From: Anaerolineales bacterium
Lineage (GTDB): Bacteria; Chloroflexota; Anaerolineae; Anaerolineales; Villigracilaceae
DNA length: 64,000 nucleotides
NCBI GenBank assembly: GCA_030583885.1
Contig: CP129480.1
Coordinates: 2,108,001 to 2,172,000, forward strand
Direction: 5' to 3'
Made by a program: the position numbers and the translations under genes. This document shows positions 1 to 7,026 of this stretch, piece by piece. The notes under the pieces were generated by a model, which saw nothing but the letters and a program-made list of their open reading frames with translations, had not been told where the DNA came from and searched no databases. Positions within the stretch are counted from its first letter, which is position 1. The number at the start of each line of letters is the position of its first letter.

Positions 1-229
1 GGTCACTCTCGGGCATAAACACACTCACTTGCTGATCAAAATGAAGTCCTGCAGGCGCCCCGACGTCCCCCTGGGTCATACCGGTCGTCAAATCACTCCC
101 TCCCGGCCCGGGCAACACTACTTCTCCTACCCAGGGTATCGACACTTTCACCACCAGGCCCCGCTCCCGCTCGGGCACACTCAGCACATCCCTGCAAGGG
201 ATCCAGCTGTTGAGCAGCTTCTTTTGCAT
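1..229 (-). CDS. Partial unrecognised ORF running off the left edge
   Basis: An open frame starts at an ATG at 229 and stays open for about 76 codons to the window edge. It reads as plausible protein, with segments such as KVSIPWVGEVVLP and HFDQQVSVFMPESD. I do not recognise a family and see no ribosome binding site. A second open frame lies just upstream on the same strand (about 235-320, containing VFRLIELQNNDFIARM), so the region may be one gene broken by a frameshift. The product is unknown and the call is weak. Confidence 0.3.
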   Translation of the reverse strand, partial: MQKKLLNSWIPCRDVLSVPERERGLVVKVSIPWVGEVVLPGPGGSDLTTGMTQGDVGAPAGLHFDQQVSVFMPESD

Positions 230-332
230 TGCTTGCAGTCATTCGTGCAATAAAATCATTATTTTGCAGTTCGATTAATCGAAAAACGCCCCGATTTACC
301 GGCGGCGTTTCAATAAGCTTGTCGAGAAGCCA

Positions 333-752
333 TCACTCAGCAGCAGGCAGCCACTCTACCTGCACAATCTCTTCAACTGCATTGAATTCTGGATCGCCTG
401 TTATGACCGTGCCGCCCATATGCTGCGCGGCCGCAATGGCAAAAGCGTCAGCATACGAAATGGCGTAATTCGCCTTGACGTGGGCGGCGGCAAAGACGGT
501 TTGCTCATCAGCGGGAAGAATTTCGACAGGCAGTTGTCGAAGCAGCGCCAGCGCAACCTGCGCTTTCTCTGTGGCGCCTCTTCGTTCTGTGATGTAGAGC
601 AGTTCCCCAAGATTGATGATGGAGAGGTAAAGACGGTACTTTCCTTGTTTGGCATCTTTCAGGAGCTTTTCAATGCGTGAGGCGGCGGGTTCATCCCGTA
701 AATAGGCGAGCAAGGCAAACGTGTCCAGGATGAATGTGGGTGGATTGTCCAT
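333..752 (-). CDS. PIN-domain toxin, VapC type
   Basis: This 139-residue protein has the PIN-domain layout of VapC ribonucleases. Near the N-terminus is ILDTFALLAYL (first catalytic Asp), a conserved Glu follows in NLGELLYI, and the C-terminal acidic pair sits in SYADAFAIAAA and TGDPEF. VapC toxins are Mg-dependent RNases that cleave tRNA or rRNA and are neutralised by the upstream antitoxin. The gene begins 4 bases after the AbrB-type antitoxin stop, so the two form one operon transcribed leftward. The length matches the family and all acidic residues appear present, so it is probably functional. Its RNA target cannot be predicted. Confidence 0.85.
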   Translation of the reverse strand: MDNPPTFILDTFALLAYLRDEPAASRIEKLLKDAKQGKYRLYLSIINLGELLYITERRGATEKAQVALALLRQLPVEILPADEQTVFAAAHVKANYAISYADAFAIAAAQHMGGTVITGDPEFNAVEEIVQVEWLPAAE

Positions 753-756
753 TGGC

Positions 757-1002
757 TTATTTCATCCTCGCCTCTTCGCGTTTGCGTTCTTTCCTGCGTT
801 CTTCCAACAGGTCTTTGGTCAGTGAGGGAAGGTCCTTCAATAAGCCGCGCCCTGCTTTGATGGGATCCTTCGTGGCCGGGATGATGGACAGAACGCCGCC
901 GTAATCCACAATAACCACCTCCGTGCCAGGCGTCAGGTGATACTTTTTTCTCAGTTCAGCGGGGATGACGATCCAGCCTTTACTTGAAACGGTTAAAGTC
1001 AT
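757..1002 (-). CDS. AbrB/SpoVT-type antitoxin
   Basis: An 81-residue protein with the swapped-hairpin AbrB fold signature: TLTVSSKGWIVIPAELRKKY, then PGTEVVIVDYGG. The ATG at 1002 is preferred to one 7 codons upstream because AAGGAG lies 6 bases before it. The C-terminal half is highly charged (Lys/Arg/Glu-rich), as expected for an unfolded toxin-wrapping tail. It should bind both its own promoter and the PIN toxin encoded 4 bases downstream. A TATACT-like -10 lies roughly 30 bases upstream of the start, within the short intergenic region. Confidence 0.85.
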   Translation of the reverse strand: MTLTVSSKGWIVIPAELRKKYHLTPGTEVVIVDYGGVLSIIPATKDPIKAGRGLLKDLPSLTKDLLEERRKERKREEARMK

Positions 1003-1067
1003 CTCGAACTCCTTGTTATACATTTTCGCAGAAAGTATAACATAACTCGATCCACCCTTGACACAGT

Positions 1068-1125
1068 TTTCGGCATCAGCGGGGAGACTCGAAATATTCC
1101 TTTTCGTTCCTGTACGACCATTGGT
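1068..1125. repeat. Diverged direct repeat, copy 1 (flanks TA module)
   Basis: About 57 bases beginning TTTCGGCATCAGCGGGGAG recur at 2000-2057 (TTTCGGTATCAGCGGGGAG) in the same orientation, with roughly 80% identity by eye. The two copies bracket the second PIN toxin-antitoxin module, as if the module were inserted as a cassette or duplicated with its flank. The stretch 1003-1204 holds no other recognisable feature. Confidence 0.6.
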
Positions 1126-1204
1126 CCCCTGGACTTGCCAATATGACGAGGGTCACAAATGACGTCGCCGATGCCTCCCCGGCGGTGTGTTGGTGCGCAA
1201 GACC

Positions 1205-1624
1205 TCAAGCCCGCTCCGGGAAGAACTTTGCCAGGAATTGGGCGGGAGTTAGAACAAGCGCCTCTTGCTCGAGCAATGGTTTGTAATGTCGAAGGTTGCC
1301 TGTAACCAGGGCGTCGGCGCTGGATGTGATGAAGACTTCGGCAAACATAATGTCGTCCGGGTCCGTGTACCCATAGGTGGGTAGTGTCGCGGGTTCAATA
1401 TGTTTTCCGTTCAGTTCAATGTGATCGATCACTGCCAGCATTCTGGGCGGAGGGATGTGCAATTCCGATCGCGATAAAACCTCCTCGTATTCTCCGAGGA
1501 TGCGGTCATCATAAGCCACCAGGATTTGGTTCTCCAGGATCAGGTCGAGTATCTTCGCCGGTGAACTTTTCCGGCTGAGCAGGCTGCTGATGAGCACGTT
1601 CGTATCCAGTACGACAGTGATCAT
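1205..1624 (-). CDS. PIN-family toxin (COG1569-like)
   Basis: A 139-residue PIN protein starting MITVVLDTNVLISSLL, the form typical of the 'putative toxin-antitoxin system toxin component, PIN family'. Other conserved acidic positions are in RILGEYEEVL, TDPDDIMFAEVF and SADALVTGN. It is a predicted Mg-dependent ribonuclease. Its ATG overlaps the antitoxin stop codon (ATGA), so the pair is translationally coupled. It differs from the VapC at 333-752 in subfamily, so these are independent modules rather than duplicates. Confidence 0.85.
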   Translation of the reverse strand: MITVVLDTNVLISSLLSRKSSPAKILDLILENQILVAYDDRILGEYEEVLSRSELHIPPPRMLAVIDHIELNGKHIEPATLPTYGYTDPDDIMFAEVFITSSADALVTGNLRHYKPLLEQEALVLTPAQFLAKFFPERA

Positions 1625-1926
1625 TTGCTCTTTTTCCTCGATGCGCGGCGATCCGCGCGGGTTTTCCGGATCAACGCGTTGACATCTTTCAGGGTCATCT
1701 TGTTCAGCCCTCTCTGACGCGCCTCGCTTCGGATGGCCCGTACCGCCATCTGCGCACGCAAGCGGGAAACCATCAGCAATACATCCTCGACGTTCTCGCC
1801 GCCCAGGCTGATCATCACGGCGAACGGCTTGTTGTCAACCGTCACGATCAACTCGCCCTCGCTGGCAAGTTTCCTGCGCAGGGCTGAGGGTTCGTTGCGT
1901 AATTCACGGTAGGGAACGAACTGCAT
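1621..1926 (-). CDS. Phd/YefM-like antitoxin of PIN module
   Basis: A 101-residue protein beginning MQFVPYRELRNEPSALRRKL, followed by GELIVTVDNKPFAVMISL, the N-terminal fold of Phd/YefM-type DNA-binding antitoxins. The C-terminus is very basic (RKTRADRRASRKKSK). The start at 1926 is chosen over one 7 codons upstream because AAAGGAG lies 6 bases before it. The toxin gene overlaps its stop codon. A perfect palindrome next to a TATAAT box directly upstream is a good candidate for its autoregulatory operator. Confidence 0.8.
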   Translation of the reverse strand: MQFVPYRELRNEPSALRRKLASEGELIVTVDNKPFAVMISLGGENVEDVLLMVSRLRAQMAVRAIRSEARQRGLNKMTLKDVNALIRKTRADRRASRKKSK

Positions 1927-1940
1927 GGGAATCTCCTTTC

Positions 1941-1966
1941 GTAGCAATATTTGCTACGCCATTATA
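1941..1966 (-). promoter_or_regulatory. Promoter -10 and palindromic operator of PIN module
   Basis: Reading leftward, TATAAT (1961-1966) is followed after 3 bases by the perfect palindrome GTAGCAA-ATA-TTGCTAC (1941-1957) and then by the AAAGGAG ribosome binding site of the antitoxin. A palindrome at the transcription start is the classic position for autorepression by an antitoxin or toxin-antitoxin complex. The binding is inferred. Confidence 0.65.
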
Positions 1967-1999
1967 TCACCAACCCTCGACCGGCATTCTCACCGGGGG

Positions 2000-2057
2000 T
2001 TTCGGTATCAGCGGGGAGACTCAAAAGATCCCTCATCGTTTCTGCATGACCATAGAC
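2000..2057. repeat. Diverged direct repeat, copy 2
   Basis: Partner of the repeat at 1068-1125, same orientation, about 80% identical by eye. It lies upstream of the second PIN module and ends shortly before the first conserved leader of the plus-strand island. Confidence 0.6.
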
Positions 2058-2144
2058 GCTTCTCTCTTCCCTTGAGTCTCGAAGGCAGCTTCGTGATTGA
2101 CGGGTTGGGAGAAACACCCGCCGAAATTCTTTTGGAGGTATGCC

Positions 2145-2438
2145 ATGCGCGACTACGATAATGACGGCATTGTGGATGGGGTTGTCATCGAGGAGATTCC
2201 CGTCAACCCTCACGCGATTGCCGTCGCTCCTGCTCCGATCAAAATCGGAGCATCCTATGGCGTCTTCAAACTTCTTGACGCAAGCCTTTTCGTACTCTGG
2301 CTTTTCGTCATGCACTGGCAGATCAGGAACGGACACAACCCTTTCCTTGGACTGCCAGTCCTGCTCCTTCGCGTCTTTTGGTTTTTCCCCCAGAGGAGGG
2401 ATGAACGCAGGTTCGTTATCAGACGCGGCCATAGGTAG
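2145..2438 (+). CDS. Small unrecognised protein, first gene of the island
   Basis: A 97-residue ORF behind the island's signature leader (TTTTGGAGGTATGCC then ATG). The N-terminus contains DYDNDGIVDGV, which resembles an EF-hand/dockerin-type calcium loop. The C-terminal half is hydrophobic and Trp/Phe-rich, then very basic, and may not be the authentic frame. A competing minus-strand ORF (start 2432) has protein-like composition in its first 60 residues but no good ribosome binding site. The strong leader favours the plus strand. No function is assigned. Confidence 0.4.
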   Translation: MRDYDNDGIVDGVVIEEIPVNPHAIAVAPAPIKIGASYGVFKLLDASLFVLWLFVMHWQIRNGHNPFLGLPVLLLRVFWFFPQRRDERRFVIRRGHR

Positions 2439-2446
2439 TTCGCCTC

Positions 2447-2519
2447 GAGAGAAGCCATCCGCTTCTCTCGCCTTGTAAGTCCGGTATGGCGGGTTTATGA
2501 GGCGAGAGAAGTTTTTCTT
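2447..2519 (+). promoter_or_regulatory. Three-segment attenuator-like terminator
   Basis: GAGAGAAGC (2447-2455) can pair with GCTTCTCTC (2461-2469). The latter segment alternatively pairs, as CTTCTCTCGCCT (2462-2473), with AGGCGAGAGAAG (2500-2511), which is followed by TTTTTCTT. The two pairings exclude each other: the first is an antiterminator geometry, the second a 12-bp intrinsic terminator. This sits 30-100 bases before the nuclease gene at 2548. The simpler reading is a terminator for the upstream gene with a fortuitous third arm. Confidence 0.5.
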
Positions 2520-2547
2520 GCCGTATCAATAATTGGAGGTATGTCCC

Positions 2548-3543
2548 ATGACAAACAACCAGAACGGTTTGGTCGGTTTTACCTGCGAAGTCACCGATCA
2601 ACCCATCCCATTCCACGACTGCCTGGACTGCGCGATCAAGGGCGCTCCGGGCTGTTCGATGGTACCGGCTGTCATTCAGGCAGCCATCAACTCGCTTCGA
2701 GATCCGAACTATTCGGACAAACTTGCCTTTCAGGCTGGCGCAGACATCGGCTTTTCCGTCACGGAACTTTTGAACTGCCCGCGCCAAACGCGCTTGAAGG
2801 TGGAAAATCCGTATCACGAAAAACCGTCGTCCCTCTACCGCATGAATCGCGGCACGGGGTATCACGCCCTGCTTTCCGCCGCGGCCGGGAACGGATGCAT
2901 CAGCGAACAAACGTTGACGTGGAAGTTCACCTATCGCGGCAGGTCCATCCTGTTGGTTGGCACGCCCGACCTGGTCGAATGGACGCAGAACGGCTGGTAT
3001 ATCACCGACTACAAGGTGACGGGCAAAGCTCCCTTCGGGCGCAAAGTTCCCAAATGCCCGCACTGCGCAGGCGAGGTGTACAAGGACGGCAGGGATTTTT
3101 TCTGCCAACCCTGCAACGTGCAGGTAAAGAACCGTCATGCTCCCCGCGTGTATGTTCCCCCGCAGGCGCGTTCCTCGCATGTGGCGCAGGTCAACCTGTA
3201 CGCCCTCCTGGTGGAGAAAAACCTGCCCTTGCTGAAGGCGAAAGTCCCCCAGGCGTCCGCGAAATTCGCTGGCGCCCAGATCGTCTATTTCCCGGACGAC
3301 AAACCCGTGCGCATCCAGGTCGGATTGGACCGGAATGAGGCAATGACGCTTCTCAAAAAGAAGCTCGCCGCGTTGATCGATCCCGATCTCCCGCCTGTTC
3401 TCGAGGATGTCGATGAATTGTGGCGGTGCGACTACTGCCCCCTCCGCACGGTTTGCGAACAGCATCATGGCGGTCCTGTGGGGAAAGACGGACTGTTATC
3501 CGAACTCGAAGCCGAACAGGAACTTCAACCAGAAGGCGCATAA
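2548..3543 (+). CDS. Cas4/RecB-like PD-(D/E)XK nuclease with zinc-ribbon insert
   Basis: This 331-residue protein has Cas4-like order: LLNCPRQTRL (first Cys), VGTPDLVEW and YITDYKVTGK (catalytic Asp and D-x-K), QVNLYALLVE (Q-x3-Y), then CDYCPLRTVC near the C-terminus. The four Cys would hold an Fe-S cluster as in Cas4 and AddB. Unusually, a CPHC...CQPC zinc ribbon is inserted between the D-x-K and Q-x3-Y motifs. The start at 2548 is used because the GGAGGT-adjacent ATG at 2541 is out of frame and too close. The gene is distinct from the CRISPR cas4 at 34,643. A role in processing DNA ends during replication or recombination of the island fits its neighbours (SSB, clamp, RadC) but is inferred. 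Confidence 0.8.
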   Translation: MTNNQNGLVGFTCEVTDQPIPFHDCLDCAIKGAPGCSMVPAVIQAAINSLRDPNYSDKLAFQAGADIGFSVTELLNCPRQTRLKVENPYHEKPSSLYRMNRGTGYHALLSAAAGNGCISEQTLTWKFTYRGRSILLVGTPDLVEWTQNGWYITDYKVTGKAPFGRKVPKCPHCAGEVYKDGRDFFCQPCNVQVKNRHAPRVYVPPQARSSHVAQVNLYALLVEKNLPLLKAKVPQASAKFAGAQIVYFPDDKPVRIQVGLDRNEAMTLLKKKLAALIDPDLPPVLEDVDELWRCDYCPLRTVCEQHHGGPVGKDGLLSELEAEQELQPEGA

Positions 3544-3555
3544 ACGTCTTCACTG

Positions 3556-3594
3556 GATTGCCCTGACCCCATCTGTCAGGGCAATCTCTTTTTG
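3556..3594 (+). terminator. Intrinsic terminator after nuclease gene
   Basis: GATTGCCCTGAC (3556-3567) pairs perfectly with GTCAGGGCAATC (3575-3586) and is followed by TCTTTTTG. The 12-bp stem lies 13 bases after the stop codon. Confidence 0.85.
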
Positions 3595-3595
3595 T

Positions 3596-3644
3596 CACGC
3601 CCAGGCATGGCTGCCCTGGGGCGGGTTCGATTCCCGCTGGCGCG
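3596..3644 (+). other. tRNA-like structure without a D arm
   Basis: GCGGG-TTCGATT-CCCGC (3621-3637) is a textbook tRNA T arm. It is preceded by a 5-bp hairpin CCAGG...CCTGG (3601-3619) and framed by CACGCC/GGCGCG (one mismatch), like an acceptor stem. There is no D arm and the anticodon-like loop has nine bases, so this is not a normal tRNA gene. It may be a tRNA remnant or mimic in the leader of the SSB gene. Chance resemblance is possible. Confidence 0.35.
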
Positions 3645-3698
3645 TCAAGGGCATCCGAAAGGAACCCGATCATATTTCATAAAGGAGGTATGTCTATC

Positions 3699-4478
3699 AT
3701 GACTACCAACAGCAAGTCCAACCGTCCGTTCAACTTCGTTGTCTTCACCCTTGGCATCGTCAGGGATGGAGGCGAGCTCTCCGACACCCTGACCGGCACG
3801 GGCAGGGCGTTCGCCACCGCCCGCGGCTACAACTATACCGGCAAGCGCAAGGAAGAGCAGACCAAGCCTTCCATGTTCTTCGATGTCAAGGCGTTTTCCT
3901 TCGACGATACCGTCTCCAAACTCGTCCAGCAGGTCGCAGACCTGTCCAAGGGCGACAAGGTGACGGTCAAGGGACGCCTGGGATTTCGCAAGTGGGTTTC
4001 CCAAAGCGGCGTCGAAAAGGAAAAGTTGGAGATCATCGCGTCCAGCGTCGAGGCTTTCGATCCGAAGGACGCGAACAACAGACCCTCCAGTTTTGTCATG
4101 CTGACCCTGAAAGCCATCAAGGATGGCGGCGCGGTCGATTTCACCCAGAACGGCAGGGCGCGTGGCAAGGTGTCCGCGATGCTTTCCACCGGAAAGGACG
4201 CGAGCGGCAACTACCGCGAACCGCTCTGGCTGGACGTGGTGAACGTCGCTCAGGACGATCAGATCACGCCCATCATCGACGTGATCGGTCAGTTGCAGAA
4301 AGGCGATTACTTCACCGTGAAGGGTCACCTGAGCATGGATGAATGGACGGACAAGGACGGAAACAAGCGTCACAGCTATTCCGTCTGGGCTAACAGCATC
4401 GAACCCTTCTCCTGGGGTGATGCTGACGAACAGGGCGCTATCGAGGACGAACCCGAACTCGAAGGCGAACCTGCCTAG
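3699..4478 (+). CDS. Single-stranded DNA-binding protein with two OB folds
   Basis: A 259-residue protein made of two similar halves. NFVVFTLGIVRDGG...KGDKVTVKGRLGFRKW is echoed by SFVMLTLKAIKDGG...KGDYFTVKGHLSMDEW, each an SSB-like OB domain of about 115 residues. The acidic C-terminus (EDEPELEGEPA) recalls the SSB tail but lacks the canonical terminal D-I-P-F. The start at 3699 is preferred since the in-frame ATG at 3690 abuts GGAGGT with no spacing. It likely coats single-stranded DNA during replication of the island. Most bacterial SSBs have one OB per chain, so the tandem form is notable. Confidence 0.75.
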   Translation: MTTNSKSNRPFNFVVFTLGIVRDGGELSDTLTGTGRAFATARGYNYTGKRKEEQTKPSMFFDVKAFSFDDTVSKLVQQVADLSKGDKVTVKGRLGFRKWVSQSGVEKEKLEIIASSVEAFDPKDANNRPSSFVMLTLKAIKDGGAVDFTQNGRARGKVSAMLSTGKDASGNYREPLWLDVVNVAQDDQITPIIDVIGQLQKGDYFTVKGHLSMDEWTDKDGNKRHSYSVWANSIEPFSWGDADEQGAIEDEPELEGEPA

Positions 4479-4485
4479 CACGACC

Positions 4486-4511
4486 GGGAGCCTGTTGACC
4501 AACAGGCTCCC
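4486..4511 (+). terminator. Hairpin after SSB gene
   Basis: GGGAGCCTGTT (4486-4496) pairs perfectly with AACAGGCTCCC (4501-4511) around a 4-base loop, 7 bases after the stop. There is no clean T-tract, so termination may be inefficient. In the rest of the intergenic stretch to 4752, another 10-bp hairpin (4638-4647 with 4654-4663) and a small one (GTCTG/CAGAC near 4577) are visible, but no gene. Confidence 0.55.
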
Positions 4512-4752
4512 ATCTTCGCCCCCTGGCAGGGTAGTGCGCAGTCCGATTCTGCGCGGGCGACCTGCGAGCAAGGTCTGCTGCTATTCAGACCAAACTTCGC
4601 CCAAGAGTGAACGCGGCTCGCATCTCTCGGTGCAGGTGGCGAGTGGGATCGAACCCACTCGCCGCCTCCCTTTGGGTTGACATCGCATGGATGTCCCCTC
4701 AAGGGGAGGCTGGCCATCCGCCTGCCCCAAAATTCAACCGAGAGGTGTAACC

Positions 4753-4887
4753 ATGTTTGCTCTGACCACCGTTCTCTTGATCGTTATCCTCGTGTGCGCC
4801 ATTGTGTACGGACGCGCGCTCCTGTACTCTTTTTCGGAAGAGCACAAAATCGATGAACGCATCAAGGAAGTTACGCGCCAAGCGTGA
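4753..4887 (+). CDS. Small single-pass membrane protein
   Basis: A 44-residue ORF behind GAGAGGTG. Residues 2-20 (FALTTVLLIVILVCAIVYG) form one clear transmembrane helix, followed by a charged cytoplasmic-type tail (EEHKIDERIKEVTRQA). No family is recognised. It sits alone between hairpins, ahead of the clamp gene. Small membrane proteins of this kind are common in phages and plasmids. Function is unknown. Confidence 0.5.
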   Translation: MFALTTVLLIVILVCAIVYGRALLYSFSEEHKIDERIKEVTRQA

Positions 4888-4960
4888 CAGTGGTGGCGGG
4901 CGGAGTCTGATACGTACCAGACCTTGCTCGCAACCATGAATATGGTTGCATAAGAGAAAA

Positions 4961-5014
4961 ACACTCCCCTCCTGCCCGCCTGTCCGCAGACGGTTTGGAG
5001 GGGGATGTTTTTTT
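4961..5014 (+). terminator. Terminator before clamp gene
   Basis: ACACTCCCCTCC (4961-4972) pairs with GGAGGGGGATGT (4997-5008, with two mismatches) and is followed by TTTTTTT. A perfect 8-bp hairpin GCAACCAT-GAAT-ATGGTTGC lies just upstream (4930-4949). Both follow the small membrane protein gene. Confidence 0.65.
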
Positions 5015-5048
5015 ACCCCGAAAAATTTTCCACGGAGGTATGTCAACC

Positions 5049-6185
5049 ATGACATTCAAAATTGCAAAATCCGAACTTGCGGCCCTGCTGTCGTTCGTCT
5101 CGCCCTACTTTTCGGCAAAGAACCGTCCGTTGTGCATTTCCATCCAGGATGGAAATCTCAACCTGTTCACATCCGACAGGGTGGAAGGCGGCAGCGTGCT
5201 GGTATCCGCGCCGATCGGTAAGAAAGCCAAAAGCCGCGATTGGTTCGCGGTGGATGGCCCCAACCTGCGCGATATGGTCGCGCTTGTGGAGGATGGACAA
5301 ATGATCGAGGTCAGTTTCGACTCGAAAACGTCCTCGATCGCGCTGGTGTTTCCGAACTCCCGCGCGGAATTCCGCTGCGTTCCCAACTTGACTGCGCCGT
5401 CCGCCGTGAAATTTGGAAAGCCCGGCGCGACCATCAAAGGGAGGGATCTGAACGTGCTTGCCACCCTCACCGAGGCCGCCTCGGATGACGAGGCGCGTCC
5501 GACGCTTGCAGGCGTATTTGTCCTGCCTCATGCGGGCGAATTGGAAACGGCTGCGGCGGATGGGTTTGTTCTCTCCTACACGTCCATCGAATCGCAGGAT
5601 GCAAAGGACGCGGCAGGCGCGGTGTATTCCGCCCCGGCAATCAATCGCGCCAAACGCTCCCTGAAATCTGCGGACGACGAGGAGATCAAACTTGGCTTCG
5701 ACAAAGGCGGCATGACCGTCTCCGCGCAGCGCGGCTCGGCACATGTGACCGTGCATATCCCCGTAGTCCACAATCAGTTCGTGGACTACAAGCAAATCCT
5801 GAACATCCCCGTATCGCTCGAAGTCGAGATTTCGACCGCGGAACTGGAGCGCATGATCAAGCGCATGAAGGCGCTGGACGGCAACGTCTACCTGCAGGTG
5901 ACGGGCGGGCGGTTCTGGTATCTCATCAAGAATGAGAACACCGGCAGCGCCATCGAAAGCTTCGATGTGGGCGCTGAAACGGAGAGTCCCTTGATGGCTT
6001 TCCAGTTGTCAACCCTCAAGGATGTGACCAAAGCCTGCGTTCCGAACGGAAAGGTGTCCGTTGTATTTCCTGAAAATGACAGGCAACCCCTACGGATCAA
6101 AGGTGCGGCGACCGCGCTGGCGATGCCGCTGGTGTGCGATTTGAAGGAATCACCGTTCAAGAAGGCACAACCTGCGCTGATGTAG
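5049..6185 (+). CDS. DNA polymerase III beta-clamp-like protein
   Basis: This 378-residue protein has the length and three-domain pattern of DnaN sliding clamps: MTFKIAKSELAALLSFVSPY at the start, EVSFDSKTSSIAL and AEFRCVP in domain 1, TEAASDDEARPTLAGVFV in domain 2, and a domain 3 ending RIKGAATALAMPLV, near the usual clamp C-terminal motif. Sequence conservation looks low, so it is a divergent clamp probably dedicated to the element. The start at 5049 is used because the in-frame ATG at 5040 directly abuts GGAGGT. A clamp encoded with SSB and exonuclease genes but no polymerase suggests that it recruits a host polymerase; this is inference. Confidence 0.75.
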   Translation: MTFKIAKSELAALLSFVSPYFSAKNRPLCISIQDGNLNLFTSDRVEGGSVLVSAPIGKKAKSRDWFAVDGPNLRDMVALVEDGQMIEVSFDSKTSSIALVFPNSRAEFRCVPNLTAPSAVKFGKPGATIKGRDLNVLATLTEAASDDEARPTLAGVFVLPHAGELETAAADGFVLSYTSIESQDAKDAAGAVYSAPAINRAKRSLKSADDEEIKLGFDKGGMTVSAQRGSAHVTVHIPVVHNQFVDYKQILNIPVSLEVEISTAELERMIKRMKALDGNVYLQVTGGRFWYLIKNENTGSAIESFDVGAETESPLMAFQLSTLKDVTKACVPNGKVSVVFPENDRQPLRIKGAATALAMPLVCDLKESPFKKAQPALM

Positions 6186-6192
6186 AAAGGAT

Positions 6193-6226
6193 CGGGATGG
6201 GACACATCGCCCCATCCCGTTTTCTT
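6193..6226 (+). terminator. Intrinsic terminator after clamp gene
   Basis: CGGGATGGG (6193-6201) and CCCATCCCG (6211-6219) form a perfect 9-bp stem followed by TTTTCTT, 7 bases after the stop codon. The next gene's GGAGGT is only 10 bases from the stem. Confidence 0.8.
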
Positions 6227-6238
6227 ATGGAGGTAAGC

Positions 6239-6916
6239 GTGAACACGCAAACAAGAATGTCCATACTGCGGGAGGAGGACACCCCCTCGTACCGCGTAAC
6301 GTATCAAACACAGTCGTGCACCGCCGCCGATATCCTCGCTGTCCTGATTGGCGGACAACGCCAAATAGAGGCTGCCGAGGAACTGTTGTCCCTCTACCGC
6401 GGAAGCCTGACGGAAATCAACCAGGCAACCGTGGAGGAACTATCCAGAGTCAAGGGCGTGGGCGCGCAGGCTGCCAGGCGCATCAAGGCGGCAGCGCGGC
6501 TCAACATTGTGTTGGGTCCCAAAACCGCCCAAACCGTGATCAACAGTCCGGCGGACGCCGCGGCGTTGTTGATGCCTGAAATGTCCATTCTGGAGAAGGA
6601 ACATTTCCGTGTGGTGCTGATGTCCACACGCAGCCATGTCATCGCGATCGAGGAAGTCTATATCGGATGCGTGGGGAATATCTCCATTCGCCCGGCGGAA
6701 ATTCTTGCGCCTGCAATACGACGCAATGCACCGCAAATCATTATTGCGCATAACCACCCATCCACCGATCCGACGCCTTCGCCGGAGGATGTCACTGTGA
6801 CCCGACTGCTTGTGCAGGCCTGCAAGGTGATGGATATCACGCTGCTGGACCACCTGGTCATCGGCAGTGATGGTCGATGGGCATCTCTCAAAGAGCGTGG
6901 ACTTGGTTTTACATAG
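6239..6916 (+). CDS. radC: RadC-family JAB-domain protein
   Basis: A 225-residue RadC homologue: helix-hairpin-helix region with ELSRVKGVGAQAARRIKAA, then the JAB/MPN domain with its zinc-site motif AHNHPSTDPTPSPED and LLDHLVIG. The GTG start at 6239 has GGAGGT four bases upstream; upstream ATGs have no ribosome binding site and lie inside the clamp gene. RadC proteins are common on plasmids and integrative elements next to DNA-processing genes. The JAB fold suggests metal-dependent hydrolase activity, but the real substrate is unknown. All the metal ligands expected for the motif are present. Confidence 0.9.
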   Translation: MNTQTRMSILREEDTPSYRVTYQTQSCTAADILAVLIGGQRQIEAAEELLSLYRGSLTEINQATVEELSRVKGVGAQAARRIKAAARLNIVLGPKTAQTVINSPADAAALLMPEMSILEKEHFRVVLMSTRSHVIAIEEVYIGCVGNISIRPAEILAPAIRRNAPQIIIAHNHPSTDPTPSPEDVTVTRLLVQACKVMDITLLDHLVIGSDGRWASLKERGLGFT

Positions 6917-6921
6917 ACAGG

Positions 6922-6952
6922 CTGGAGGGGCATCCCCCCTCCAGCGTATTTT
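6922..6952 (+). terminator. Intrinsic terminator after radC
   Basis: CTGGAGGGG (6922-6930) pairs perfectly with CCCCTCCAG (6936-6944), followed by CGTATTTTTG, five bases after the stop codon. Confidence 0.8.
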
Positions 6953-7026
6953 TGCCTTTCCTTGTCTGTGACGGGAGACAGACGAGGGCAGGCAAGATTG
7001 CCCTGAAACTTTCTTGGAGGTATGTC

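Noticed and set aside
1962..2432. Minus-strand ORF of 156 codons with a protein-like first third
   Set aside because: It lacks a convincing ribosome binding site and opposes a plus-strand ORF with the conserved leader; kept only as an alternative.
4638..4663. Hairpin whose minus strand contains GGGTTCGATCCC, like a tRNA T loop
   Set aside because: The loop has six bases with a continuous 10-bp stem and no other tRNA arm nearby, so it is better read as a plain hairpin.
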